64,000 nucleotides of DNA from Symbiodinium natans (Eukaryota > Sar > Dinophyceae > Suessiales > Symbiodiniaceae): assembly GCA_905221605.1 (NCBI GenBank), contig CAJNDS010002657.1, positions 997,001 to 1,061,000 on the forward strand. The letters run 5' to 3'. The notes beneath the pieces were generated by a model. That model did not search any database. It was not told where the DNA came from and saw only the letters and a list, made by a program, of their open reading frames with translations. How positions within the stretch are numbered: position 1 is the first letter of the stretch; every line of letters begins with the position of its first letter. Shown in pieces: positions 9,732 through 18,824 of this stretch. Made by a program: the position numbers and the translations under genes.

Positions 9732-9779
9732 CATATGTATATATATATATATACATATATACATATATATATATATATG
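9573..9779. repeat. Compound (CA)n(TA)n microsatellite
   Basis: CACACA for ~18 bases then about 190 bases of TATATA with interspersed TACATATA. All Tyr/Ile-rich frames across it are artefacts. The flanks carry two similar copies of ATGCARTGYCTGGATGA (9477 and 9546), a short duplication beside the microsatellite. Confidence 0.95.
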
Positions 9780-10087
9780 TGGCGGGCACAGATATTCGCG
9801 CGAGTCTCCGGCTTCCAGACATTCACAGGACTTCGTTTCTACATCACGAGCGCGTGGAGGGATACCTGCACAGGTTACAGTATTGCAGTTCCCAGAACTT
9901 GCAAAAGCTGCAAACTACCCGAGGTTTTAACCTACAGCAATTCTACATGAGTATGTTGTCAGCTATATTTGCGCACTTGTTCAGCGTCCACAAGTGAGTT
10001 TCGTACATGCACGCACGGGGAGTCTCGAATGCTGTCAATAGCAGAATAGCAGATGCCTAGGGACAAAATCGATTTCGATCCGACATA
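9780..10087. other. Unique spacer, no gene supported
   Basis: Ordinary mixed-composition sequence. Frames through it continue from the microsatellite and are not convincing. Confidence 0.5.
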
Positions 10088-10091
10088 ATTG

Positions 10092-10203
10092 CTTTGTGGT
10101 ACTTTACTGTAACTTTAGATCCTTACCGTTCTTGGGTTTATTGGGTTTCTTATTAAGGCAGCTAAAAGTTTAATTTATAGCTACCCTCCTGAGTGCAGCC
10201 AAG
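10092..10203 (+). mobile_element. Family 1 element, copy 4 (ATTG duplication)
   Basis: Full-length 112 bp copy, CTTTGTGGTAC to GAGTGCAGCCAAG, flanked by ATTG at 10088-10091 and 10204-10207. The best-preserved copy together with copy 3. Confidence 0.85.
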
Positions 10204-10218
10204 ATTGGATCCTGAGAT

Positions 10219-10521
10219 GTGTTTCAGTTCCCTGCCAATTGGAGAAGGTTGGTGCCTGTGTTTCGCAATGATCCTAGGATCCTCCAGCCGTTTCCGAATC
10301 CTCCAATGGTTTCCTTTCAAGGAAGTGGGGGAGTTGCTTTGGTTCGCTTGTCGTTAGTACCCTTATTCACTTGCTTAGGCTTTGGTTCCCCTATACACCC
10401 CGTTCAGCAACAACAGGCACACTCTTATTCTTCAGTCGTTTTCTTCCTTGAGAACGCCAATGCGTACCAGCCTCTCCAAGTTTTCAAGTTGTGCTCGCTC
10501 GTGGTATGTGGCCCTCCCTAA
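10219..10521 (+). CDS. Open frame of about 100 codons, doubtful
   Basis: Forward frame with no ATG at its start (GTG), reading FQFPANWRRLVPVFRNDPRI and a more hydrophobic second half, stop at 10519-10521. It lies between family 1 copy 4 and a TTTAGGG array and contains no telomere units, so part may be an exon. No domain recognised; could equally be a chance frame. Confidence 0.2.
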   Translation: MFQFPANWRRLVPVFRNDPRILQPFPNPPMVSFQGSGGVALVRLSLVPLFTCLGFGSPIHPVQQQQAHSYSSVVFFLENANAYQPLQVFKLCSLVVCGPP

Positions 10522-10560
10522 GCCTGTCTCAGACGTTGTCTTTGGGACGTCACAGTTCTT

Positions 10561-10868
10561 TAGGGTTTAGGGTTTAGGTTTAGGGTTTAGGGTTTAATTA
10601 GGGTTTAGGGTTTAGGGTTTAGGGTTTAGGGTTTAGGGTTTAGGGTTAGGGTTTAGGGTTTAGGGTACGTTGCTTTTTGTTAGCGCGGTTTACAGTAAGG
10701 GGTCTAGGGGTCGGAGATCATTCGTTGGGGTCTTAGAGCTTTACCCCCGGGTTCCGAGCGTACCAGTACCATCTCTCTGAGGTCTACATGTGTCTATTCA
10801 CATGCACTTTTCACTTCTCACCGCCCTAAACCCTAAACCCTAAACCCCAAACCCTAAACCCTAAATCC
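10561..10868. repeat. TTTAGGG array and CCCTAAA array facing each other
   Basis: TTTAGGG array at 10561-10665 with one ATTAGGG interruption, then spacer, then CCCTAAA/CCCCAAA units at 10825-10868 in the opposite orientation. Confidence 0.9.
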
Positions 10869-11058
10869 TAGGATTCAAGAAGTGCCGGCTCATGCTTGGT
10901 GAAGGGTTGGGTTCAGGATCGGGGCTTTAAGCCTCCAGGGAGTCGGGAGTCGGGGAGTGAGATGCAGCGTCGACAATCCCGAAGCTCTACACCCCTTCAT
11001 GGGAGCCTCTACCCTAAACCCTAAACCCTAAACCCTTAACCCTTAACCCTTAACCCGT

Positions 11059-11165
11059 GTCTCGAAGCAGGCTTGCGGTTCAGGGCATTTTCTCGAGCCC
11101 GGTTGCACGGGCAACCAGCCTGGCGCCTGACAAGGCCGCAGGCAAGCAAAAAGCCCACGCCGAGG
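11059..11165 (+). CDS. Exon candidate, unrecognised
   Basis: A 35-codon frame reading LAVQGIFSSPVARATSLAPD then KAAGKQKAHAE, entering TTTAG at 11166. Upstream are CCCTAAA/CCCTTAA units (11012-11056). Basic, Ala-rich; family unknown. Confidence 0.3.
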
Positions 11166-11438
11166 TTTAGCGTGGTTTAGGGTTTAGGGTTTGTGGGGTT
11201 TAGGGTAGATAGGGGTTCTGAGTAGGCCAGTGGACACTCAGGTGCTTCTATCCAGGCTGACTCGTCTCCTCCTAATCTTTGAGAGTTCGTACTTGAGAAG
11301 GCACCCGCAATGGCAGGCTCACATGGTCGAGGGTTTGGACAATTGAGGGCTGAGGGTTAAAAGGTATCTGGGTAGTTATAGTTATAGAGGTTCATGGGTC
11401 TTTATAGCAATAACTCACTAGAACCCGAACTCAGGCAA

Positions 11439-11562
11439 ACACACACACACACACACACACCCATACACACACACACACCCACGCACACACCCACCCACGC
11501 ACGCACGCACATGCACGCACGCACATGCACGCACACACGCACGCACGCACATGCAGAGACAC
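11439..11562. repeat. (CA)n / (CGCA)n microsatellite
   Basis: CACACA interspersed with CACCCACG and GCACGCACGCACATG units. Thr/His-rich or Val/Cys-rich frames through it are artefacts. Confidence 0.95.
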
Positions 11563-11960
11563 ACTATGGGCACAAACAATGGCCTCTTCAATTGTAAGCA
11601 AGCTGTTTTAAGATGCCCATCGCGCTTGGCTCCTATTTGCACACGTACATCTCACCTGGATCATTGGGTTTACAACTGTATACACTTAAGCCACTTGTAT
11701 CCCGTTGCTAAATCTTGATGAAGCCAGTCAAGATGACGTTGGAGTGTCAGGGCCATGTGGTCGATTCTAAAGCTCCATTCTGGGGAGCCACAAGCTACGG
11801 AGCAACCCTAAACCCTTAATCCTTAACCCCTAAACCCTGGACAGTCGTGGGGCAGCTCGGACGTGATGGGGAGCTTGCATACAGCCGAATCCTCTAAGGT
11901 CTAAGCCGCAGCTGCTGTTCTTAAAGCATTGGCACTTCTCCTCGTGTGTTAGGTCAGGGT
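11563..11960. other. Unique sequence, no feature recognised
   Basis: Mixed-composition sequence with a single CCCTAAACCCTTAATCC patch at 11805-11835. Could be promoter or 5' region of the gene that follows, but no element is recognisable. Confidence 0.4.
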
Positions 11961-11972
11961 GGCGCATCCTTG

Positions 11973-11990
11973 CAGCGAGTTTGGCTCAGC
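11973..11990 (+). other. Possible spliced-leader relict, weak
   Basis: GCAGCGAGTTTGGCTCAG resembles the dinoflagellate spliced leader over its last half (TTTGGCTCA exact) and lies 45 bases 5' of the ATG at 12035. Weaker than the relict at 43541. If real, the gene was once re-integrated from a trans-spliced cDNA. Confidence 0.25.
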
Positions 11991-12034
11991 TGGTAGATTT
12001 GCGACGCGAGCCACAAAGAGACTTGAGGCTTAAG

Positions 12035-12529
12035 ATGGGCAGTGGTCCTGGTGTGGTGCTTCTTGCTGTGCTTATGGCCTCAACGCACGATGTGGTCACG
12101 GCAGAGCTTTACAACCCGGGCGGTGCCAGGAGTGTCCCTACCTCAGCCTCTTCAGTCCTGAAATAGGTTCAGCGCCAGATTCGTCTGATCAGGTTAGGGT
12201 CCTTAATCGTAAGAAGAGGTGTGCTCTCTACATCTATTTCGGGCTTGGGAAAGGGTTGAGGCTTAGGGTGGTTAGGGCTTAGGGGGGTTAGGCATGCCAG
12301 CAAGGTCTCCAACTATATGGACCAACAGTTCAACATGCATGCTCCTCCATTCACGCCGCTTGGCACGCAGGGGCTGGCGCGGCAGCTTCTGTGAACGCCT
12401 GGCGCAAGTCGGAGGGCTTGTTCAACCCTGGAGACCAATCGCACGCCCAGAAGGAGTTTGCAAGGGCCAAGGAGCAGTGGGGCCGCGTGGACAACAACAA
12501 GTTCGGCAGGACCAAGGATGAGAATTGAG
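12035..12529 (+). CDS. Two-exon host gene, small secreted or targeted protein
   Basis: Exon 1 (12035-12129) starts ATG and encodes a hydrophobic leader (GVVLLAVLMASTHDVVTAE) like a signal peptide. Exon 2 (12301-12529) reads SKVSNYMDQQFNMHAPPFTP and later AWRKSEGLFNPGDQSHAQKE, ending TGA at 12527-12529. The intron (12130-12300) is bordered by the direct repeat GCCAG, and joining after each GCCAG keeps the frame. Within exon 2 the frame moves by -1 at the G run at 12370-12373, so as written the protein is broken; one extra G would restore it. The mature protein would be ~80-90 residues, charged, without a domain I recognise. The intron carries TTAGGG-like units. Splice reading is GA-AG or an equivalent shift within the repeat, as known in dinoflagellates. 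Confidence 0.55.
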
Positions 12530-13380
12530 AGCTAGCTGCCCTAGAGGTCTCAAGAGTCACATACCCTTGCAACCCTTGCTAAGGTACATACAACCCCAGT
12601 ACCCAAGAAGCACTCGGTCGGAGAGTTTTCCGCCGACACACCATCTTCCAAAAGCCTGCGAACGTCGACTGCGCAGCGAAACAAACGGCGTTTGCCTGTT
12701 GCCGAGGTTGGAGTGTATGGTTCCGGGTACTTGGAGGATTGGGGGGGACTTTGTAAGTAGGTGCAAAGTCGAGGTATAAGTCGTACCCTATTTGGGGTTA
12801 TCCTACCTAACAACCCCACATAGTAAGTACATACAAAGTCACCCGATTCTCCTCCATGCATTCTTCCCTTTTTAAACTTCTTAAACCCAGCCCCTGAAAC
12901 CATAAACTCGCCCTACCCTCCCAAACCCCTACACCCTAAACCTAAGCCCCAAACTAACCGTTCGGTTCATTGCAACAAGCTGACTTCGGTTGGGATGCAA
13001 CCATCAGGGCTTAGGGTTTAGGATTTGGTCTACGGTTTGGGTCTTGGGGCTCGGAGTTTCGGGCTTGGGAGTTTGGGTCTTAGTTTTTTGCAAGGGACGC
13101 TAAACCCCAAGCAGTATAGCCGCCTCTACAAAACTCAGGGGTTGTCTGCTCCATCGTGCTATGCGGTCAGACTGCGTCAGGCTTACACCTGTGTGTACCG
13201 GGCATTTGGGCCCTGAACCCTAAGTAGGGTTTTGCAATTTGGCAGAATGTGTGCCCAAGAGTGGAGCCATCTTTCCTGAAAGCTCACCTCAATGCCTACG
13301 CCAAACCTTCTTAAGACCCCAAACCCCTAACCAGATTGACGAGCTTCAAAGGCGAAATCTTCCCACCCGAAAACCTAAGG
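12530..13380. other. Spacer with a possible exon at 13109-13216
   Basis: Mostly unassigned. Degenerate CCCTAAA units around 12905-12950. A forward frame (13109-13216) reads KTQGLSAPSCYAVRLRQAYT and ends TGA; it lacks telomere units and may be an exon. The minus-strand frame 12903-12550 is not convincing. Confidence 0.35.
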
Positions 13381-14263
13381 CTTTAGGGTTTTAGGGTTTA
13401 GGATTTAGGGTTTGGGGTTTAGGGTTTGGGGTTTAGGGTTTGGGGTTTAGGGTTTAGGGTTTAGGGTAGGGTTCAGGGTTTCGGGTAGGGTTTAGGGTTT
13501 AGGGTTTGGGGTTTAGGGCCAACCAACCTAAAGCCTAAACTCCAAGCCCAGGCTCTGAACTTGTCAAGCCCGACATCTAGAAATCTTTAGGATTTAGGAT
13601 TTAGGGTGTAGGGTTTAGGGTTTAGGGCTAAGGGCTTAGGGTTTAGGGTTTAGGGTTAGTTCATTTCCAGCCATGGCTCATGGCGCCGCGGCCCCTCTTG
13701 GCCACCGTGGAGGTGGTTTAGGGGTTTAGGGTTTAGGGTTTAGGATTTAGGGTTTAGGGTTTAGGGTTTAGGGTTTTAGGGTTTAGGATTTTGGGTTTGG
13801 AGTTTGGGGTGTCGGGTTGAGTGGTTGAAGGCTGCAGGGATAGAAGGGGCGACCCCCTAGAAGGGGCCCTCTGCCTTCTATAACTCCGACATATGCCTCA
13901 TATCCTTGTGTGCCTAAGCAGCCCCGACACAAACCCTAAACCCTGAACCCTGAACCCTAAACCCTAAACCCTAAACCCTAAACCCTAAACCCTAAACCCT
14001 AAACCCCAAGGTGCCTTATAAGGGCCCCTCCTTTGGTCCCTTGAAGGTTTTCAGGCTTGATCCTAAACTGGAAAACCACAGAAAACCCCATTGGAGCCCT
14101 CTGAACCCTAGTAAACCCTGCAAAGCCCTGTACACCCTATCAAAACCTCGAAACCTTAATCCTAAACCCTAACCCTAAACCCTAAACCCTAAACCCTAAA
14201 CCCTAAACCTTAACCTAAAACTCTAAGCCTAAACCCTAACCCAAAACTCTCAAAACCCTACAG
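13381..14263. repeat. Cluster of telomere-type arrays in both orientations
   Basis: TTTAGGG arrays at 13381-13519, 13587-13659 and 13717-13812, then CCCTAAA arrays at 13930-14010 and 14158-14205. Variants TTTGGGG and TTCAGGG are frequent. The spacers (13520-13586, 13813-13929, 14011-14157) show no gene. Confidence 0.9.
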
Positions 14264-14376
14264 GGCTTCGAGGATCTTGTGACGCACTGGCCAGGACTGC
14301 TTGGCAGCGCCCGGCGCCCAAGACGCATTGGCCCTGCAGGAGGAAGAATGGAGCTTCCGAGACGAGGACTCCGCAG
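14264..14376 (+). CDS. Exon candidate with CTACAG acceptor
   Basis: 38 codons starting after CCCTACAG: GFEDLVTHWPGLLGSARRPR then RIGPAGGRMELPRRG, ending CGCAG where a TTTAGGG array starts. Upstream intron sequence is CCCTAAA-type and supplies pyrimidines before the AG. Family unknown. Confidence 0.4.
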
Positions 14377-14910
14377 GGTTTAGGGTTTAGGGTTTAGGGT
14401 GTTAGGGTTTAGGGTTTAGGGTTTAGGGTTTAGGGTTTAGGGTTTAGGGTTTAGGGTTTAGGGTTTAGGGTTTAGGGAGCTTATAGGTCTGGGGTCGAGT
14501 GAATATTCGGGTGGAGGGAAAGGGGCCGCGTGAAAGAAGACCTATCATCCTTATTATAGGAACCCCCCCAAAAAAGGGTACCCCGAAACCGTAAACCCTA
14601 AGCTCAAGGGAGTAGGGCGTACACTTGTTGGAATCCTTGTGAACTACAGGGTTGAGGTTGTCGGGGTAGGAATGGGTGGGTTGAGGTCCTCAGGGTTTAG
14701 GGCTTAGAGTTCATAGGGTTTAGGGTTTAGGGTTTAGGGTTTAGGGTTTGGGTTCATAGGGTTCATAGGGTTCATAGGGTTCATAGGGTTCATAGGGTTC
14801 ATAGGGTTCATGGGGTTCATAGGGTTCATAGGGTTCATAGGATCTAGGGGTTCATCAGATTTAGAGTGAAGGGTTCATAGGATTTAGAGTTCATAGGGTT
14901 TAGGGTTTCG
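14377..14910 (+). repeat. TTTAGGG arrays and a GGGTTCATA nonamer array
   Basis: TTTAGGG array at 14377-14477 (one GTTAGGG unit), another at 14697-14747, then about 11 copies of a nine-base unit GGGTTCATA at 14750-14841, apparently derived from GGGTTTA by local amplification. Spacer 14478-14696 has no gene. Confidence 0.9.
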
Positions 14911-15072
14911 GGTTGCAAGCCTGGTGGGCTCCAGGACAAAGGGCTGAGCAGACGAAATCCAGGAGTTGCCTGGACAACCGACCCCCTGTCGTGCCCCTAA
15001 ACCCGGTCGACGAAACCTCCCAAACCCTAAACCCTAAACCCCTACTTAACCCAGGTCTCCACCCTTTTTCAG

Positions 15073-15159
15073 GACCGCACCGTCGTGTTATACCTCCTCG
15101 TTCCTCCCGATGCGCGTGGACCAAAGCTGAAGACGCTGAACCAGAGCCTGGGCGCATAA
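15073..15159 (+). CDS. Terminal exon candidate with TTTTTCAG acceptor
   Basis: 29 codons with TAA at 15157-15159: DRTVVLYLLVPPDARGPKLK then TLNQSLGA. The acceptor CCCTTTTTCAG immediately precedes it and is one of the best-looking in the window. Hydrophobic beta-strand pattern at the start. Upstream sequence is CCCTAAA-rich. Family unknown. Confidence 0.5.
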   Translation, partial: DRTVVLYLLVPPDARGPKLKTLNQSLGA

Positions 15160-15272
15160 AGCCCGAAATCTCGAAACCACTAAACAGCCCAACCCGCCAA
15201 TCTCCGAATCCTAAGCCCAAGATCCCTGAAACCCTAAGTAAACCATGAAGCCCCCACATAAACCCTAAACCC

Positions 15273-15353
15273 AGGAACGGGCTGGTGGTCGTGGACTTCC
15301 GGCCTCACGCCCAGAGGGCGTCGATCACGTACCTTTCCATGCCCAGATCGCAG
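15273..15353 (+). CDS. Exon candidate after CCCTAAACCCAG
   Basis: 27 codons: RNGLVVVDFRPHAQRASITY then LSMPRSQ. The acceptor CCCTAAACCCAG is a telomere-like unit ending in CAG. A strand pattern (LVVVDF) suggests a folded domain. Family unknown. It is the last host feature before the retrotransposon. Confidence 0.4.
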
Positions 15354-15411
15354 AATCTAGAATCCCCTGAACCCCAAAGCTTTTGGTGTACCGCATTTAG
15401 GGCCCTTATTA

Positions 15412-15416
15412 GAAGG
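15412..15416. repeat. Target-site duplication GAAGG, left copy
   Basis: GAAGG directly before the 5' LTR; the same five bases follow the 3' LTR at 49970-49974. Five bases is the usual duplication for Ty1/copia integrases. Confidence 0.95.
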
Positions 15417-16152
15417 TGTTTGGCGCATCATGTATAAGTAACTTTTGATCTATGTCTGGTCTGGCAGTCATGTACTTTCGGGTTTGAGCATGAACGTGAC
15501 AGGTTAACGATGATAGATGATGATGAGGAACCGATCATAATACGTCCAGGACAAGAACGAGGAGACCGTTAATATGTGGTGGTGATGACAATGGTGACCT
15601 TCTGATAATATCTGATTGGTCGATCATGCTCAGTGCCTCTGTCAGACATGTACAGGTGTTTTATCAGTTGAATGTCTAGATGATGTGCGCTACGACCGCA
15701 GCGCTTACCAGCTCAAGAGCGCTCTTTGAGCTTTGCAGTTAGAAAAGATTTCTTTTGCCCCTCGCTGTATAGTCCCCTAACCTCGCTCTGCGTTCTACTA
15801 ATACTGGAAAGCCATAAGGGGAACCTAGGCGCCAGGGGAGGTGGAACCGGAGAGCATAAGGTGGCGACTGATAGACACCATAAGGGAAACCTAGGTGATA
15901 CCGGTCAATACGCTTGTGCACCCCTCAGGTCTTGCAAGCCTGAGTATCCTCTTGCATTCGCGGTGCAAGGGTGGTCTTCTGTTGGGAAAGGAGTTGCTCC
16001 CGGACCTGACCCGTTGATAGGGATACTATCACCTGGATTGCAACATCAACACCTACACCTGTTTATAGCGATTCTCCTTCCAGCCCTGAGCTCATACCTG
16101 TTGGCGCGGGCAACATTTCTTGAATAGTTTGTCTATTCCACCACCTCTTGCA
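15417..16152 (+). repeat. 5' LTR (736 bp)
   Basis: Aligns without gaps to 49234-49969 (offset 33817). Four substitutions by eye: 15508 C/T, 15821 G/A, 15957 T/C, 16093 C/A. Begins TG and ends CA. It contains two similar blocks CCATAAGGGRAACCTAGGYG (15812 and 15879) about 67 bases apart, possible regulatory repeats. Frames inside the LTR are not genes. Confidence 0.97.
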
Positions 16153-16232
16153 GGTTAAGAGCCTTGTCGGTTCGGCTGTGAGTGGGAATATCGCGATACA
16201 GTTTTCCTTTCTTTTGCGACGTCGTGGACGAG
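16153..16232 (+). promoter_or_regulatory. Leader and putative primer-binding region
   Basis: The 80 bases between the LTR end and the first ATG start GGTTAAGAGCCTTGTCGG. Primer-binding sites usually sit here. It does not start TGG as a 3'-end tRNA complement would, so an internal (half-tRNA) primer as in some copia elements is possible. The tRNA was not identified. Confidence 0.4.
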
Positions 16233-18824
16233 ATGGCGGATGATAATCAGGACTTGCGTGCGATCCTTGACGCAGCTGCAGATACGCAGGGATCGAATAT
16301 CTTTGGACTGGAGGACATGCCGGCCAGTAGTGATACATGGGATCCTTTTGGACAGTTGGCTTTGGAAGACGGTAGTCAGGCTCATGCTGAGGTACCTCGA
16401 GATGATAATATTGATGAGCTGAGGGCGATTGCAGATATGAGTGTAGCTGATCCGTTGGCATTGGTTAATATGTTTGACGCGGAGCATCACGATAGAGCAG
16501 GAAGTCTCACCATCTCTTCGACTTCTGAAGGTTCTGAATCCAGAACGGCGAGGACGAGACGTGATGATAGTACCGCAGGTGGTACGAATATCGGCGGTGA
16601 ACGTGTGACTGGAACCTTTCATATAATATCGAGCTCTGATGGTGGAGCGATTGCGGGCAATGGAGGGCATGATGAGTCAACTCATAGAAGCCTTATGATG
16701 CTGCCCGATCCTCATATTGTTTCAGGTACTGTTCATAATCCTGTTGACGACGTAGGATTAGAGAATAGAGAACAAAATGTGTCTCCTATCAGTCAGTTCT
16801 CCTCGACAGGTCTGCGTGAAAGTGAAGAAGATAGGGGACGCGATGTTGTTGACGAGCCTGGACAAAAGCGTGAATACCCCTTCGGGGATGAGGATCCCGC
16901 GACTGCGATCAGAGGCATACTCGATCAATCCGGAGTGTTGACAGGGGATGATATAATAGCTGCAGCATCTGCGGGATCTCAAGGTCATGATTTTCACGGG
17001 CATACAGGGAATACAGGAGGGACGATGGCAAGCATATTGTTCGGTGAGGAGAATAGAGTTCGTCGCCCTGAGTCAGTTAAAAGGGGCATTGATGAAGGAG
17101 TCGGTAGGGAGATTTCCAGAGGGAGGATAATATCGGGCGACGGAGGGGCGACCATGGACCATGCAGCTAGGTCTGACGATGCTTCCGATGCAAGCGCGAA
17201 GCGAGTGAGAGGAGCTGAGGACTTCAGTCCTTCTGTTCATATGGCTGGGAGAGTCACTCCTGAGAGAGGTGGAGGCGGAATAAGTGCTTCGTCATCTGGT
17301 TTGAACTCACCCGTTCCTACTGGATCGGGAAGGCTCATGGAGCATAATATGTTTACCCCGCCTACTGATAACAAATGTGGGAGCTGGCACAGAGCAGGTT
17401 CGAGCCCTTCGAAGAGAATGGCTGGTGCTGGGATATCGCCTGAGAATGAGATGAGGAGAGAGATCCTAGAGATGGATGGAAAGGTTTGTCAGCTGGAAAT
17501 GATAGTCATCGATGCTAGGGAGGGAGTAGGCAAGAATACTGAGGATCTGAGGAGAGTTGATAATATGATTTCGTCGCTCAATCTGACAGCACATGAGGCG
17601 CATAATATGGCGGTTGATGCATCCCGTAGATCGAACGAGGCAGAGATCCTGATAACATCAAGAATTGAACATGAGCTTCAGGCAGTTCGCGAAATTGCCG
17701 AAGGTAGACCTCAGGATTCAGGTCAAGAGATGCACTCAGTTCCAGGAAGCGCGATTGGGACGATGATACACAAGAACAAAGAAATGATCGATACTGTGAG
17801 GTCCTCCACCGCATCATCCTTTCAGTACTATGACAAAAGACTCAAGGATGTTGAGACTCATAGCAATGAGAGGATCAGCCGCGTTGATGATGATGTTGGC
17901 AAGCTTCATACCAAGATGAGGTCGATGTCAGCTGCGACGGAATCGCATACACACGCTTTGGAGGGGCATAGGGCTGCGTTGAAGCTGTCTCGCAGTGATA
18001 CAGGATGGAGATCTTTGAGAGTTGAGGAAGCTGAGGAGTCCATCAGAAAGGTATCTAGCCGAATAGAGCGATTGGAGAGAAACATGAGGACGCAACAAAC
18101 ACCTGGTGAATCTGCGGGGTCTAGAGAGATGAAGATGAATATGTGTGAGTCATTTGGTTGCTCATGCGGAAAACCTGGTACAAGTCACGGGGGTTGCATA
18201 GATGCCAGGGCCCGCAAGGCTGTGCAGGACAGTGCAGGGATCATACAAGGTAATAAGGAGTCAATGGGAAAGGTGGCAAAGGAGCTCATTACGTTGAAAA
18301 CCCGAGCGGGTGTGCTTGAGAATGACGTTCATGGCAACAAAGAGAGGCTGCAAAAGATTTCGGATGTCGCTGAGAAACGTCACAAGAAATTGGCAGACGG
18401 TGTAGACGACCTGAATAAAAGAATATCGGCAGTCGTGAAGGAGTCGGACACCACTTCCGAGAAGCACGAGCTAAGCATAATGGGGGTGAAGTGTGACATA
18501 GGTGAAGCATGCGATCGAATGAGCAAGCTAGAATCGGCGAATCAGGAGATAATATCCAAGCAGCATGGTTTCGCCGATGACGTGATTGAGCTTCGTCGGC
18601 AGATTTCCAAGAATACCAAGATGATAACCGGCTTGGATGATATCAAAGGTGCTCAAATACCTCGCGGTAGAGTGCAGGGGGGTCAAGGGAACGCGGACGC
18701 GAGATCGAGGAGTGAGAACGCTCCTACTACGTCTGGTGAGCAATCCAGGGATTTGGAATCCATTGAGCTCAGATACACTCAACTAGAACGGAACACCAGA
18801 AAGGTGAAGTTACAAGATCAATGA
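16233..18824 (+). CDS. Gag-like ORF1, coiled-coil protein
   Basis: 863 residues from ATG at 16233 (MADDNQDLRAILDAAADTQG); the frame is open from 16182 with no earlier ATG. The first ~380 residues are acidic, Gly/Ser-rich and disordered. From about 400 on the sequence is heptad-rich coiled coil (EILEMDGKVCQLEMIVIDAR and many similar segments), interrupted by a Cys cluster CESFGCSCGKPGTSHGGC. Position as first gene and self-association potential fit the capsid role; the usual copia gag fold was not recognised. TGA overlaps the ATG of the next frame (ATGA at 18821-18824), and the coiled coil continues there, so the two may be one protein broken by a -1 shift. Confidence 0.7.
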   Translation: MADDNQDLRAILDAAADTQGSNIFGLEDMPASSDTWDPFGQLALEDGSQAHAEVPRDDNIDELRAIADMSVADPLALVNMFDAEHHDRAGSLTISSTSEGSESRTARTRRDDSTAGGTNIGGERVTGTFHIISSSDGGAIAGNGGHDESTHRSLMMLPDPHIVSGTVHNPVDDVGLENREQNVSPISQFSSTGLRESEEDRGRDVVDEPGQKREYPFGDEDPATAIRGILDQSGVLTGDDIIAAASAGSQGHDFHGHTGNTGGTMASILFGEENRVRRPESVKRGIDEGVGREISRGRIISGDGGATMDHAARSDDASDASAKRVRGAEDFSPSVHMAGRVTPERGGGGISASSSGLNSPVPTGSGRLMEHNMFTPPTDNKCGSWHRAGSSPSKRMAGAGISPENEMRREILEMDGKVCQLEMIVIDAREGVGKNTEDLRRVDNMISSLNLTAHEAHNMAVDASRRSNEAEILITSRIEHELQAVREIAEGRPQDSGQEMHSVPGSAIGTMIHKNKEMIDTVRSSTASSFQYYDKRLKDVETHSNERISRVDDDVGKLHTKMRSMSAATESHTHALEGHRAALKLSRSDTGWRSLRVEEAEESIRKVSSRIERLERNMRTQQTPGESAGSREMKMNMCESFGCSCGKPGTSHGGCIDARARKAVQDSAGIIQGNKESMGKVAKELITLKTRAGVLENDVHGNKERLQKISDVAEKRHKKLADGVDDLNKRISAVVKESDTTSEKHELSIMGVKCDIGEACDRMSKLESANQEIISKQHGFADDVIELRRQISKNTKMITGLDDIKGAQIPRGRVQGGQGNADARSRSENAPTTSGEQSRDLESIELRYTQLERNTRKVKLQDQ

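Noticed and set aside
9381-9997. Tyr/Ile-rich reading frames on both strands
   Set aside because: They translate a TA microsatellite.
15726-16127. A gene of 133 codons repeated at 49543
   Set aside because: Both lie inside the two LTRs and are identical because the LTRs are; no domain.
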